Below are positions 17,829 through 26,648 of a stretch of DNA of 64,000 nt, piece after piece. Each line of letters opens with the position of its first letter. The first letter of the stretch is position 1. Under the pieces are notes generated by a model. It ran no database searches, was not told the origin of the DNA, and was given only the letters and a program-made list of their open reading frames with translations. The translations under genes and the position numbers were made by a program. Origin of the DNA: Bacteroidaceae bacterium (lineage in GTDB: Bacteria > Bacteroidota > Bacteroidia > Bacteroidales > Bacteroidaceae); contig JAUUPT010000014.1 of assembly GCA_030843315.1 (NCBI GenBank), positions 10,626 through 74,625 of the forward strand, in the 5' to 3' direction.

Positions 17829-17859
17829 CAAAATTACTGTTTTATTTTGAATGGACAAA
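17829..17859 (-). promoter_or_regulatory. Promoter of rplU-rpmA with a structured leader
   Basis: The minus strand shows TTTG (17859-17856), 19 bp, then TAATTTTG (17836-17829), an exact Bacteroides promoter. The leader to the rplU start at 17737 is about 85 nt and GC-richer than its surroundings (around 17765-17825), with a possible GCAC/GTGC pairing. A ribosomal-protein leader with autoregulatory function is possible but not shown. Confidence 0.75.
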
Positions 17860-17894
17860 CCTTTTTAATTTCTTTTTTCTGTTTCACTATTGTT

Positions 17895-20027
17895 TTATGC
17901 AATAAACGGTTTTAGTAGATAGAGTAGTGCCACCGTAAGAAGTGCTACGACGACTGCAAACAATATAGCTATCAACAGGGAGTAGAAGAACATAAGTATG
18001 GTACGCCAGAAGCTTTTCCACCAAGTGGCGCTGTACAGTTGCTTGTAGTCCCACCAGAAGAGGACGAAAATGAACCACCAGGGTAGTTCGTATAAGTCAT
18101 TTACCTGGGCATGCCCGTTGATAGGCAATATGACGATGCTTAGGAAGAGTATCTGGCAGGCAATGTAGGCTTGGATGAATACGTGTTCCGTCAGATTGTA
18201 GTTCAACTTATACTTCCTGCGATGGAAAGCCATGAGGGTGGCGAGCGCAAAGAGGGGCAGGGTGGCAATGATACTGAATGCCTTGTTGCCATGTGCCCAG
18301 CCTCTCAGCAGGTTCCATACCTTCTGTAAGAAAGGGGAGTTGTCGAAGTACTTTCCGAGTTTCTCTCCTATCTCCGAGCTTGAGTCGAGTAGTTCGTCCA
18401 GGAGGCCCTCCTTATCGGTATCAACTACGCTGTCGGAGGGGGAAGCCGTCTGCAGGGAATCGCTTTGCGCTGTTTCCTCTTTTGCTTCTTCTTTAATTTC
18501 TTCTTTAACTTTCTTCTGAGATTTGTCCCGGTTCTTCTCCAAACTCTCTTCCAGGCTTTTTATAGTGATGTCGAGAGTTTGCTTCTCTATTTGGTTCTTG
18601 GATTTATCTCTTTTCTTTATTAACTCATCCCGTGCGGTAATGATATTTTCTATCTCCTGCTCCGCCTTGGGCTTTTCTCTTTTCTTTAGTGCTTCCGGGT
18701 CTATTACCTGCACAGCCATGATGTAGAGGGCGGCAAGGATAAACAATGTCTGGAACGGGCGGAAGTATTGTATTCGCTTGCCGTCGATGAAGTCGCGGAT
18801 CATATATCCCGGGCGGTAGAGAAGATCGATAAGGGTGCGGCCGAAGCCATTGTCGATGTTTGTGAATCCTCCCAAAATGTTCTTTATGGCATTGCTGAAG
18901 CGATAGCGGGGCGTTTTCCGACTTTGGCCGCAACGGCTGCAATAGTTGCCCACATAGGTTGTTCCGCAGTTGCGGCAGGTGCAGGGCTCTTGGCTGTTGC
19001 GGGGGGCTTGTTTGCCTCGTACCAGTTTGAGGTGGAACGCACGCAGGCGTACGGCGTAGGGGTGCCATCGCGGTTTGATGAAGGCGATGATGCGTTCGGG
19101 GAGAAGCCTTCTTTTTTGTGAGACGCCCCATAGGGTAAAAATGAAGAGAATCGGAAAGAGCCAGGAGTCCGAATATTTCCGTTCTTCGTATGATAGCCAT
19201 AGAAAGATGACTAAAAGAATGATTTGCCCGGTACTGATCCGCTTTTTCTTTTTTGGAGGGGGCGGGGTGTTTTCCGGTAGGGAGGGGGTGTCGGAATCGC
19301 AGTCCGGTTGTTGAGGTTCGTTGCACTTATCCGGCAAAGTGTTGTCCTCACAGGGAGATTCTTCGCTCTTGCTTGGCAGTTCTTCGTTTTTGTCCAGCAA
19401 CTCTTCCAGTGTTGCCATTATCTTCCGGTGCGGATACTTGCTCAGTTCCTGGGCGGTGGTCACTCCGTGGGTTACGCCGGCAAAGTCTACTCCCGCTGCC
19501 TGGGCTGTTTCGGCATCTACCGTGCTGTCGCCGATGTACAGCGTCTCTGCTTTCGTGGCATGCAGTTGCTTGATGGCAAGCAGCAAACCTTCGGGCGAGG
19601 GCTTGGCGGCCTTTACATCTTCTCCACCTATTATAATATCCATGAAGTTGTCAAGGAAGTGCTGGTTCAGCAAATCCTTTATTCGGAAGCGAAATTTGGT
19701 AGAGATGATTCCGATGCGTGCACCGGCGTCTTTCAGCGCTATCAACACGGACTTGGTTTCAAGGAACAGCATGGTGTTCACCGTCATGTGTGTATCCGCT
19801 TCCTTGCCATATTCCTTTTTGAAGCCGGCCAACTGTTGCGCGTCCGTCACTCCGGTGAGGATGGAAAAGGAGTCTTCAAGGGTTTTGCCGATGGTTCGCT
19901 TTATTTCTTCGTCCGTTACCTCCGTATATCCGTGGCGTTTAAGTACATTCTGAAAGCAGGTGACGATGCCTCGGGAAGAGTCGGCAAGGGTATAATCAAA
20001 GTCGAAAAGATAGGTCGTGTAATTCAT
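17895..20027 (-). CDS. HAD-family phosphatase fused to a DUF3667 membrane domain
   Basis: This 710-residue protein has two unrelated parts. Residues ~1-215 form a HAD hydrolase of phosphoglycolate-phosphatase type: DFDYTLADSS (motif I), ISTKFRFR (motif II), KAAKPSPEG (motif III) and GDSTVDAETAQAAG (motif IV). A Ser/Pro/Glu-rich linker and a small hydrophobic segment (TGQIILLVIFLWLSY) lead to a DUF3667 region with a zinc-ribbon CRNCGTTYVGNYCSRCGQ. After it come NGFGRTLIDLLYRPGYMIRDFI, a membrane segment, a highly charged coiled coil (about 450-540) and several C-terminal spans. The phosphatase should be cytoplasmic; DUF3667 function is unknown. The ATG at 20027 is preferred over a TTG at 20048, which overlaps a -7 box. 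Confidence 0.8.
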   Translation of the reverse strand: MNYTTYLFDFDYTLADSSRGIVTCFQNVLKRHGYTEVTDEEIKRTIGKTLEDSFSILTGVTDAQQLAGFKKEYGKEADTHMTVNTMLFLETKSVLIALKDAGARIGIISTKFRFRIKDLLNQHFLDNFMDIIIGGEDVKAAKPSPEGLLLAIKQLHATKAETLYIGDSTVDAETAQAAGVDFAGVTHGVTTAQELSKYPHRKIMATLEELLDKNEELPSKSEESPCEDNTLPDKCNEPQQPDCDSDTPSLPENTPPPPKKKKRISTGQIILLVIFLWLSYEERKYSDSWLFPILFIFTLWGVSQKRRLLPERIIAFIKPRWHPYAVRLRAFHLKLVRGKQAPRNSQEPCTCRNCGTTYVGNYCSRCGQSRKTPRYRFSNAIKNILGGFTNIDNGFGRTLIDLLYRPGYMIRDFIDGKRIQYFRPFQTLFILAALYIMAVQVIDPEALKKREKPKAEQEIENIITARDELIKKRDKSKNQIEKQTLDITIKSLEESLEKNRDKSQKKVKEEIKEEAKEETAQSDSLQTASPSDSVVDTDKEGLLDELLDSSSEIGEKLGKYFDNSPFLQKVWNLLRGWAHGNKAFSIIATLPLFALATLMAFHRRKYKLNYNLTEHVFIQAYIACQILFLSIVILPINGHAQVNDLYELPWWFIFVLFWWDYKQLYSATWWKSFWRTILMFFYSLLIAILFAVVVALLTVALLYLLKPFIA

Positions 20028-20045
20028 AACTACGGCTTTTTGCGA

Positions 20046-20053
20046 CAAAGATA
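20046..20053 (-). promoter_or_regulatory. Candidate -7 box for the HAD-DUF3667 gene
   Basis: The minus strand reads TATCTTTG, an exact TAnnTTTG match ending 18 bp before the ATG at 20027, implying a very short leader. No clear -33 TTTG is seen. Confidence 0.45.
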
Positions 20054-20175
20054 AGGATTAATCGGATTTTTGTATTATTTTTGTTACCATTAATTTATGT
20101 CTAAAAAGTGATAGTAAGGAATAAGTGTTTTATCCGGTTGAATTGTTATAATGTACACGTTAACCCTATAATGTT

Positions 20176-22401
20176 ATGAAATTGATAAAATCTTGTTGTT
20201 CGTTTCTTACCCTTTTATCTTTTTGGGCATGTACATCCCCAGTGTCGGATACTACAGATAAGTGTTATGCCGACTATGTAAATCCTTTTATTGGTACGGA
20301 CTTTACCGGAAATACTTATCCCGGTGCACAGGCACCGTTCGGTATGGTTCAACTCAGTCCGGACAACGGGCTTCCCGGTTGGGACCGCATTGCCGGGTAT
20401 TTCTATCCGGACAGTACCATTGCCGGATTCAGTCATACGCATCTCTCCGGTACCGGGGCGGGCGATTTGTACGATATCTCTTTTATGCCCGTGACACTGC
20501 CGTATAAAGAGGCGGAAGCTCCGCTCGGCATTCATTCTTTATTCTCCCACGAAGATGAATCGGCAAGTGCCGGATATTACCGGGTCAGATTGAAAGACTA
20601 TGATATCAATGTGGAGCTGACGGCTACCGAACGTTGCGGCATCCAGCGCTATACTTTCCCCGAAGCGGACGCTGCCATCTTCCTGAATCTGAGAAAGGCG
20701 TTGAACTGGGACTTCACGAACGATACGCATATCGAAGTGGTGGACTCCGTTACCATTCAGGGCTATCGCTTCTCCGACGGATGGGCACGCGACCAGCATA
20801 TTTATTTCCGCACTCGCTTCTCCCGCCCGTTTGCGGCGATGCAACTCGATACGGCTGCCGTGCTGAAGGATGGCAAGCGAATCGGAACTTCTGCCGTTGC
20901 ACGGTTCGACTTCAAGACGAAGCAGGGAGAACAGATTCTTGTCAGCACCGCTATATCCGGTGTGAGCATGGAAGGTGCGGCGCGTAATCTCTCGGCCGAA
21001 GTGCCTGATGATGACTTTGACAAGTATCTAGCGGCTACCCGCAAGAACTGGAATGAGCAACTCTCTAAGATAGAAATAAAGAGTGAAGACCGGGATGAGA
21101 TGGTGAAGTTCTATACCGCCCTGTATCATTCGATGCTGGCACCGACCATTTACAGCGATGTGGACGGCGCTTATTACGGTCCCGACAAGAAGACCCATCA
21201 GGCGGACGGCTGGACGAATTACAGTACATTCTCTCTGTGGGATACCTATCGGGCAGCCCATCCCCTTTATACTTTCATTGAACCGCAGCGTGTAAACGAT
21301 ATGGTGAAGTCGTTCCTTGCTTTTTATGAGCAGAACGGACGCCTGCCCGTATGGAACTTCTATGGCAGCGAAACGGATATGATGATCGGTTATCACTCCG
21401 TGCCCGTCATTGTAGATGCTTATTTAAAAGGAATAGGCAACTTTGATGCGGAAAAGGCTTTGAATGCTTGTGTGGCTACTGCAAACATCGATTCTTACCG
21501 GGGCATCGGGCTGTATAAAGAGCATGGCTACGTACCTTATAATGTTACCGATGAACATAATGCTGAAAACTGGTCGCTCTCCAAAACTTTGGAGTATGCC
21601 TATGATGACTATTGTATAGCCCGCATGGCAGAGGCGCTGGGAAAGACGACGATTGCCGACGAATTCTACAAGCGCTCGCAGAACTATAAGAACGTGTACA
21701 ATCCGCAGACTTCCTTCATGCAGCCACGGGATGATAAAGGGAAGTTTATAGAGGGCTTCTCGCCGGATGACTATACTTCGCACATTTGCGAAAGTAACGG
21801 TTGGCAATACTTCTGGTCGGTGCAGCAGGACATTGAAGGGTTGATTTCGTTGGTGGGCGGCAAGGACCGGTTTGCACAGAAGTTGGATAGTATGTTTACT
21901 TATCATCCTGCTGCGGATGATGATTTGCCTATTTTCAGCACGGGCATGATAGGGCAATATGCACATGGCAATGAGCCGAGCCATCACGTCATCTACCTCT
22001 TCAATGCAGTGGGGCAACCCTGGAAGACGCAGAAGTATGCTGCCGAGGTGATGCACGAACTCTATAAGAATACTCCGGCAGGATTGTGCGGAAACGAGGA
22101 TTGCGGGCAGATGTCGGCATGGTATGTGTTCAGCGCAATGGGCTTTTATCCGGTAGACCCGGTAGGCGGCAAGTACGAGATCGGCACGCCGCTATACCCG
22201 GAAATGAAGATGCATCTGGAGAATGGCAAAGTGTTCACTGTGCTGGCTCCGGCGGTGAGTAAAGAGAATTATTACATTCAGTCAGTAAAGCTTGACGGTA
22301 AAACATATGATAAAAGTTACATCACCCATGAGCAAATCAGGAACGGAAGCGTTCTTGAATTTGAAATGGGAGACAAACCGGCCCAGGCATGGTATAAGTA
22401 A
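20176..22401 (+). CDS. GH92 alpha-mannosidase lipoprotein (first of four)
   Basis: This 741-residue exported glycosidase has a lipobox FWAC with Cys19. YADYVNPFIGTDFTGNTYPGAQAPFGMVQLSP is the GH92 N-terminal beta-domain start. The catalytic domain keeps the general-acid Glu (E539 in CESNGWQYFW) and the GNEDCGQMSAWYVFSAMGFYP motif (E641-D642). It has SHTHLSGTG and HGNEPSHH (597-604) instead of the W and HE residues tied to alpha-1,2 specificity, so an alpha-1,3- or other alpha-mannosidic linkage is more likely. GH92 enzymes are calcium-dependent inverting exo-mannosidases. It stands first in the PUL, 48 bp before the ECF sigma gene. Confidence 0.9.
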   Translation: MKLIKSCCSFLTLLSFWACTSPVSDTTDKCYADYVNPFIGTDFTGNTYPGAQAPFGMVQLSPDNGLPGWDRIAGYFYPDSTIAGFSHTHLSGTGAGDLYDISFMPVTLPYKEAEAPLGIHSLFSHEDESASAGYYRVRLKDYDINVELTATERCGIQRYTFPEADAAIFLNLRKALNWDFTNDTHIEVVDSVTIQGYRFSDGWARDQHIYFRTRFSRPFAAMQLDTAAVLKDGKRIGTSAVARFDFKTKQGEQILVSTAISGVSMEGAARNLSAEVPDDDFDKYLAATRKNWNEQLSKIEIKSEDRDEMVKFYTALYHSMLAPTIYSDVDGAYYGPDKKTHQADGWTNYSTFSLWDTYRAAHPLYTFIEPQRVNDMVKSFLAFYEQNGRLPVWNFYGSETDMMIGYHSVPVIVDAYLKGIGNFDAEKALNACVATANIDSYRGIGLYKEHGYVPYNVTDEHNAENWSLSKTLEYAYDDYCIARMAEALGKTTIADEFYKRSQNYKNVYNPQTSFMQPRDDKGKFIEGFSPDDYTSHICESNGWQYFWSVQQDIEGLISLVGGKDRFAQKLDSMFTYHPAADDDLPIFSTGMIGQYAHGNEPSHHVIYLFNAVGQPWKTQKYAAEVMHELYKNTPAGLCGNEDCGQMSAWYVFSAMGFYPVDPVGGKYEIGTPLYPEMKMHLENGKVFTVLAPAVSKENYYIQSVKLDGKTYDKSYITHEQIRNGSVLEFEMGDKPAQAWYK

Positions 22402-22449
22402 CGTAATATAAAGTGACGGCCGGTGATGTCAGATAAATAATGTAAGATT

Positions 22450-23043
22450 ATGGAAGAAAACTTCGACCTGACTTATAAAACTCTTTTCCGCAGGTACTAC
22501 GCCAATCTGCTGTTCTACGCCACGCGCATTGTGGGCGAGGACGAGGCGGAAGACGTGGTGCAGGATGTGTTTGTGGAACTGTGGCGACGGAAAGAGACAA
22601 TGAAAATAGGAGAGCAGATACAGGCTTTCCTATATCGGGCCGTGTACACCCGTGCCTTGAATGTGCTGAAGCATCGGGATATTGTGAATAGCTACGAAGC
22701 CGTCACACTCGAAATCCATAAGAAAAGGATTGAGTTTTATCAGCCGGACAGTAATGATGTAGTGAAGAGGATAGAAGATAGCGAACTCAGAAGAAAGCTC
22801 TCCGAGGCTATCAACGAGCTGCCGGACAAGTGCAAGATGGTATTCAAGCTCAGTTATCTGCACGATATGAAGAATAAGGAGATAGCCGAAGCAATGGGTA
22901 TCTCCCTGCGCACGGTAGAGGCGCATATGTATAAAGCATTGAAGTTGCTGCGTGACAGGTTGGGATATCTGAACCTCTTGGCGGCACTGTTTTTTTTAGG
23001 GAAAGTAAGTGTTTTGGTAAATAGTGTTGTTTTATTAGTATAA
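22450..23043 (+). CDS. ECF-type RNA polymerase sigma factor
   Basis: This 197-residue sigma-70 family protein has region 2 from about 10 to 75 (LFRRYYANLLFYATRIVGEDEAEDVVQDVFVELWRR) and region 4 from about 125 to 175 (LPDKCKMVFKLSYLHDMKNKEIAEAMGISLRTVEAHM). A hydrophobic tail (LAALFFLGKVSVLVNSVVLLV) follows, as in many Bacteroides PUL sigma factors. It is followed after 12 bp by a FecR-type anti-sigma gene, and the SusC protein downstream carries an STN domain. The three form the usual trans-envelope switch: ligand binding at SusC frees the sigma factor to transcribe the PUL. Confidence 0.95.
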   Translation: MEENFDLTYKTLFRRYYANLLFYATRIVGEDEAEDVVQDVFVELWRRKETMKIGEQIQAFLYRAVYTRALNVLKHRDIVNSYEAVTLEIHKKRIEFYQPDSNDVVKRIEDSELRRKLSEAINELPDKCKMVFKLSYLHDMKNKEIAEAMGISLRTVEAHMYKALKLLRDRLGYLNLLAALFFLGKVSVLVNSVVLLV

Positions 23044-23055
23044 AGGAAGAAAAAG

Positions 23056-24039
23056 ATGAAGAAGTTGAATGAGGAAATAATAGCTAAGTTCCTGATAGGT
23101 GACTGCACCGAGGATGAACTTCGCGAAGTGAACGCCTGGATGGATGAGTCGGGCGAGAACGCACGCGAACTGTTCAGACTGGAAGAAATCTATCACCTGG
23201 GAAAAGCGGGCTATGCCTCGGATAAGATAGAAAAGGCGGAACGAAGATTGTTCAAGCGGCTGGAGCAGGAGAAAACGAAACAGCATAAAGTGCGGAAGAT
23301 GCATGGCTGGATGCAATATGCTGCCATTTCTATCGGTTTTTTCCTTTTGGGCAGTTTGGGATATATCTTTTATCAGAGTTACAATCATACGGAAGCGCTG
23401 CTTGCCGTCACCACTCAAGATAAGGTAAAAGAACTGAAACTGCCGGACGGAACGAAAGTGTGGCTGAACAAATATACCACTTTAAAGTATCCGCGTGCTT
23501 TTGCCGAGAATGGACGTAAGGTGTATCTGGAAGGTGAGGGATACTTCGAAGTAATGAGAAATCCGGAGAAACCTTTCATTGTACAGAGTGAGGCAATGCA
23601 GGTCAGGGTATTGGGCACTATCTTCAACCTGAAGTCCGATAAAATGAAAATGTCTGCTGTGGCCACGCTGCTGAAAGGAGAAATAGAAGTAAAAGGCAAC
23701 CACGAAGAAGGAATGATTATCCTCTCGCCGGGACAGAAGGCCGAACTGAACGGAGCAACCCGGCGGTTGACCGTGAAGCAGGTAGACACCGGCATCGAGA
23801 ATTGGCACAACAATGAATTCGTGTTCGAGAAAGCCGATATCTACACCATAGCCCGTACACTGGAAAGCTCCTACGGAGTGAAGATTATCCTTGCACCCGA
23901 CATAGACGTGACGAAAACTTATTCCGGCACCCTCAAGAAGAAGGAAAATGTAGAGGCGGTGCTGAATTCGATAACGAATGCAATCCCCGTAAAGTATAAA
24001 ATCGTGGGTGGAAGCGTGTTCTTGTCTTCCAAGAAATAG
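23056..24039 (+). CDS. FecR-family anti-sigma factor
   Basis: This 327-residue membrane regulator has an N-terminal cytoplasmic anti-sigma region (KLNEEIIAKFLIGDCTEDELREVNAW). One transmembrane span lies at about 86-105 (YAAISIGFFLLGSLGYIFYQ). The periplasmic FecR domain follows (LPDGTKVWLNKYTTLKYPRAF; VYLEGEGYFEV), then a C-terminal DUF4974-type domain (VFEKADIYTIARTLESSYGV). It should hold the adjacent ECF sigma factor inactive and contact the STN domain of the SusC protein. It starts 12 bp after the sigma gene and 26 bp before the next GH92 gene. Confidence 0.95.
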   Translation: MKKLNEEIIAKFLIGDCTEDELREVNAWMDESGENARELFRLEEIYHLGKAGYASDKIEKAERRLFKRLEQEKTKQHKVRKMHGWMQYAAISIGFFLLGSLGYIFYQSYNHTEALLAVTTQDKVKELKLPDGTKVWLNKYTTLKYPRAFAENGRKVYLEGEGYFEVMRNPEKPFIVQSEAMQVRVLGTIFNLKSDKMKMSAVATLLKGEIEVKGNHEEGMIILSPGQKAELNGATRRLTVKQVDTGIENWHNNEFVFEKADIYTIARTLESSYGVKIILAPDIDVTKTYSGTLKKKENVEAVLNSITNAIPVKYKIVGGSVFLSSKK

Positions 24040-24065
24040 AAAACTATAATCTGAGAATTAATATT

Positions 24066-26342
24066 ATGAGAAAACTGTTTGTATTAATCTGCTTTCTGAG
24101 CAGTGTGTGCTGGATGCAGGCTAAAGACCTCACCCAGTATGTCAGCCCTCTTGTGGGCACCCTCTCCACTTTCGAACTTTCTACGGGTAACACCTATCCC
24201 GCCATTGCGCGTCCTTGGGGCATGAACTTCTGGACTCCGCAGACCGGCAAGATGGGTGACGGCTGGCAGTATGTATACACCGCCAATAAAATCCGTGGCT
24301 TCAAACAAACTCATCAACCCAGTCCCTGGATTAATGATTACGGTCAGTTCTCCATCATGCCGGTGGTGGGCAAGCCGGAATTTGACGAAGACAAGCGCGC
24401 CAGCTGGTTCTCCCATAAAGGAGAAGTAGCCTTGCCCCATTATTATAAGGTATATCTGGCAGAGCACGATGTAGTGACGGAGTTCACGCCTACCGACCGC
24501 GCTGTACTGTTCCGTTTCACCTTCCCGGAGAACGAACATTCTTATATCGTAGTCGATGCTTTCGATAAAGGTTCTTACATCAAGATACTGCCTGAACAGA
24601 ACCGCATTATCGGCTATACCACCCGTAACAGCGGTGGTGTTCCCGATAACTTCAAGAACTATTTCGTAATAGAGTTTGATAAACCTTTTACCTACCGTGC
24701 ATCTGTTGCCGACGGTGTTTTGCAAGAAAATCAGAATGAGCAGACTGCCGGACACGCAGGCGCTATTATCGGTTTCAAGACCCGCAAGGGAGAGGTTGTG
24801 CATGCACGTGTCGCTTCTTCCTTCATCAGCCCGGAGCAGGCCGACCGCAATCTGAAGGAACTGGGCGACGACAGCTTTGACGCCTTGGTTCAGAAAGGGC
24901 AGGATGCCTGGAATCAAGTCTTGGGTAAGATAGAAGTGGAAGGCGGTGATCTCGATCAATACCGTACTTTCTATTCCTGTCTGTATCGCTCGGTGCTTTT
25001 CCCCCGTGCCTTCTACGAGTTCGATGAAGCGGGTAATCCGGTTCATTACAGCCCTTACAACGGACAGGTATTGCCCGGCTATATGTATACCGATACAGGC
25101 TTTTGGGATACTTTCCGTTGTCTCTTCCCTTTCCTCAATCTGATGTATCCGTCGGTGAACAAGCAGATTCAGGAAGGTCTTGTCAATACTTATAAGGAAA
25201 GCGGCTTCTTCCCCGAATGGGCAAGTCCCGGGCATCGTGGCTGCATGATTGGCAACAACTCTGCTTCCATCCTTGCTGATGCTTACCTGAAAGGTGTCAA
25301 GGTGGACGACGTGAAAACACTCTACGAAGGTTTGATTCACGGAACAAAGAACGTACATCCCGAGGTTTCCTCTACCGGCCGCCTTGGTCATGAATATTAC
25401 AATGAACTGGGCTATGTTCCCTATGATGTCAACATCAATGAGAATGCTGCCCGCACGTTGGAGTATGCTTATGATGACTGGTGCATCTATCAGATGGCAA
25501 AAGCTTTGGACCGTCCGAAGAAAGAGCAGAAACTCTTTGCCGAGCGTGCCATGAACTATAAGAATGTATTCGACAAGGAAAGCAAACTGATGCGCGGACG
25601 TAACAAGGACGGTAAGTTCCAGGCGCCTTTCTCACCGCTGAAGTGGGGGGATGCTTTCACCGAAGGTAACAGTTGGCACTATTCATGGTCAGTCTTCCAC
25701 GATCCGCAAGGCTTGATAGACTTGATGGGCGGCAAAGAGTCATTCGTCCAGATGCTCGACTCTGTTTTTATCGTTCCGCCTTTGTTCGATGATAGCTATT
25801 ACGGCCAGGTAATTCACGAAATCCGTGAAATGACGGTGATGAATATGGGTAATTATGCTCATGGCAACCAGCCTATCCAGCACATGATTTATATGTACAA
25901 CTATGCCGGTCAGCCCTGGAAAGCACAATACTGGTTGCGCCAGGTGATGAACCGCATGTACACTGCCGGCCCCGACGGATATTGTGGCGACGAGGATAAC
26001 GGACAAACTTCTGCCTGGTATGTATTCTCCGCTTTGGGTTTCTATCCTGTTTGTCCGGGTACGGATGAGTACGTCTTGGGTGCTCCCTTGTTCAAGAAAG
26101 CTACGTTCCATTTTGAAAACGGTAAATCAATGACCATCGATGCTGCGGATAATTCCTCCGATAATATTTATATCGAGTCTCTCCAACTCAATGGCAATGA
26201 TTATACGAAGAATTATCTGAAGCACGGCGATCTGCAAAATGGCGGTGTCTTGAAGTTCAAAATGAGTAACAAGCCTAATATGCAGAGAGGTACACGATCG
26301 GAAGATCTTCCATATTCTTTTTCTAACGAGATAAAGAAATAG
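24066..26342 (+). CDS. GH92 alpha-1,2-mannosidase, Bt3990-like (second of four)
   Basis: This 758-residue periplasmic enzyme has a signal peptide MRKLFVLICFLSSVCWMQA. It shows W88 (QPSPWINDYG), E533 (FTEGNSWHYSW), H584-E585 (VIHEIREM), and D642 and D644 in GDEDNGQTSAWYVFSALGFYP. From memory of the Bt3990 structural work, the same residues at the same numbers are the +1 subsite Trp, catalytic acid, alpha-1,2 specificity pair and catalytic base residues. The identical numbering argues for an orthologue that removes alpha-1,2-linked mannose from high-mannose N-glycans. It lies between the sigma/anti-sigma pair and SusC. Confidence 0.92.
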   Translation: MRKLFVLICFLSSVCWMQAKDLTQYVSPLVGTLSTFELSTGNTYPAIARPWGMNFWTPQTGKMGDGWQYVYTANKIRGFKQTHQPSPWINDYGQFSIMPVVGKPEFDEDKRASWFSHKGEVALPHYYKVYLAEHDVVTEFTPTDRAVLFRFTFPENEHSYIVVDAFDKGSYIKILPEQNRIIGYTTRNSGGVPDNFKNYFVIEFDKPFTYRASVADGVLQENQNEQTAGHAGAIIGFKTRKGEVVHARVASSFISPEQADRNLKELGDDSFDALVQKGQDAWNQVLGKIEVEGGDLDQYRTFYSCLYRSVLFPRAFYEFDEAGNPVHYSPYNGQVLPGYMYTDTGFWDTFRCLFPFLNLMYPSVNKQIQEGLVNTYKESGFFPEWASPGHRGCMIGNNSASILADAYLKGVKVDDVKTLYEGLIHGTKNVHPEVSSTGRLGHEYYNELGYVPYDVNINENAARTLEYAYDDWCIYQMAKALDRPKKEQKLFAERAMNYKNVFDKESKLMRGRNKDGKFQAPFSPLKWGDAFTEGNSWHYSWSVFHDPQGLIDLMGGKESFVQMLDSVFIVPPLFDDSYYGQVIHEIREMTVMNMGNYAHGNQPIQHMIYMYNYAGQPWKAQYWLRQVMNRMYTAGPDGYCGDEDNGQTSAWYVFSALGFYPVCPGTDEYVLGAPLFKKATFHFENGKSMTIDAADNSSDNIYIESLQLNGNDYTKNYLKHGDLQNGGVLKFKMSNKPNMQRGTRSEDLPYSFSNEIKK

Positions 26343-26370
26343 GTATATAGTAATAATCCATTAATAGAAT

Positions 26371-26517
26371 AGACTGTTTCAAAATCGGTTCTACTATCAT
26401 TCTGCTCTTTTGAATAGAGTTTAGTGAAGAATTTTATCTCTTTGTATGAGGAGAGTAGATTCTTCCCTAAACTCTGAATGACAGAATGATACGTGGACTG
26501 ACTGTTTGAGACAGTCT
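26371..26517. repeat. 147-bp nested inverted repeat, MITE-like or structured RNA
   Basis: Three nested pairs of arms fold this stretch back on itself. The outermost are AGACTGTTTC (26371-26380) with GAGACAGTCT (26508-26517), one mismatch. The next are TATCATTCTG (26395-26404) with CAGAATGATA (26482-26491), perfect. The inner arms, 26416-26432 with 26459-26475, match at 16 of 17 bases. The right end GACTG-TTTGAGA-CAGTC followed by a T-rich run (from 26516) can act as a terminator for the upstream GH92 gene. The element fills half of the 306-bp gap before susC; the rest (26518-26648) is AT-rich with no clear standard promoter. Confidence 0.8.
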
Positions 26518-26648
26518 TTTCTTTTTTCGATTAATGAAAAAAAGTATCTTTTTTGCTAAGTGTATTTTCAGCTACTGTTGTTTTATATACGAAAGCGAGA
26601 GAATGAATCTCTTGAAGTAACCATATGTATAACCTATAAATTTTGTTT

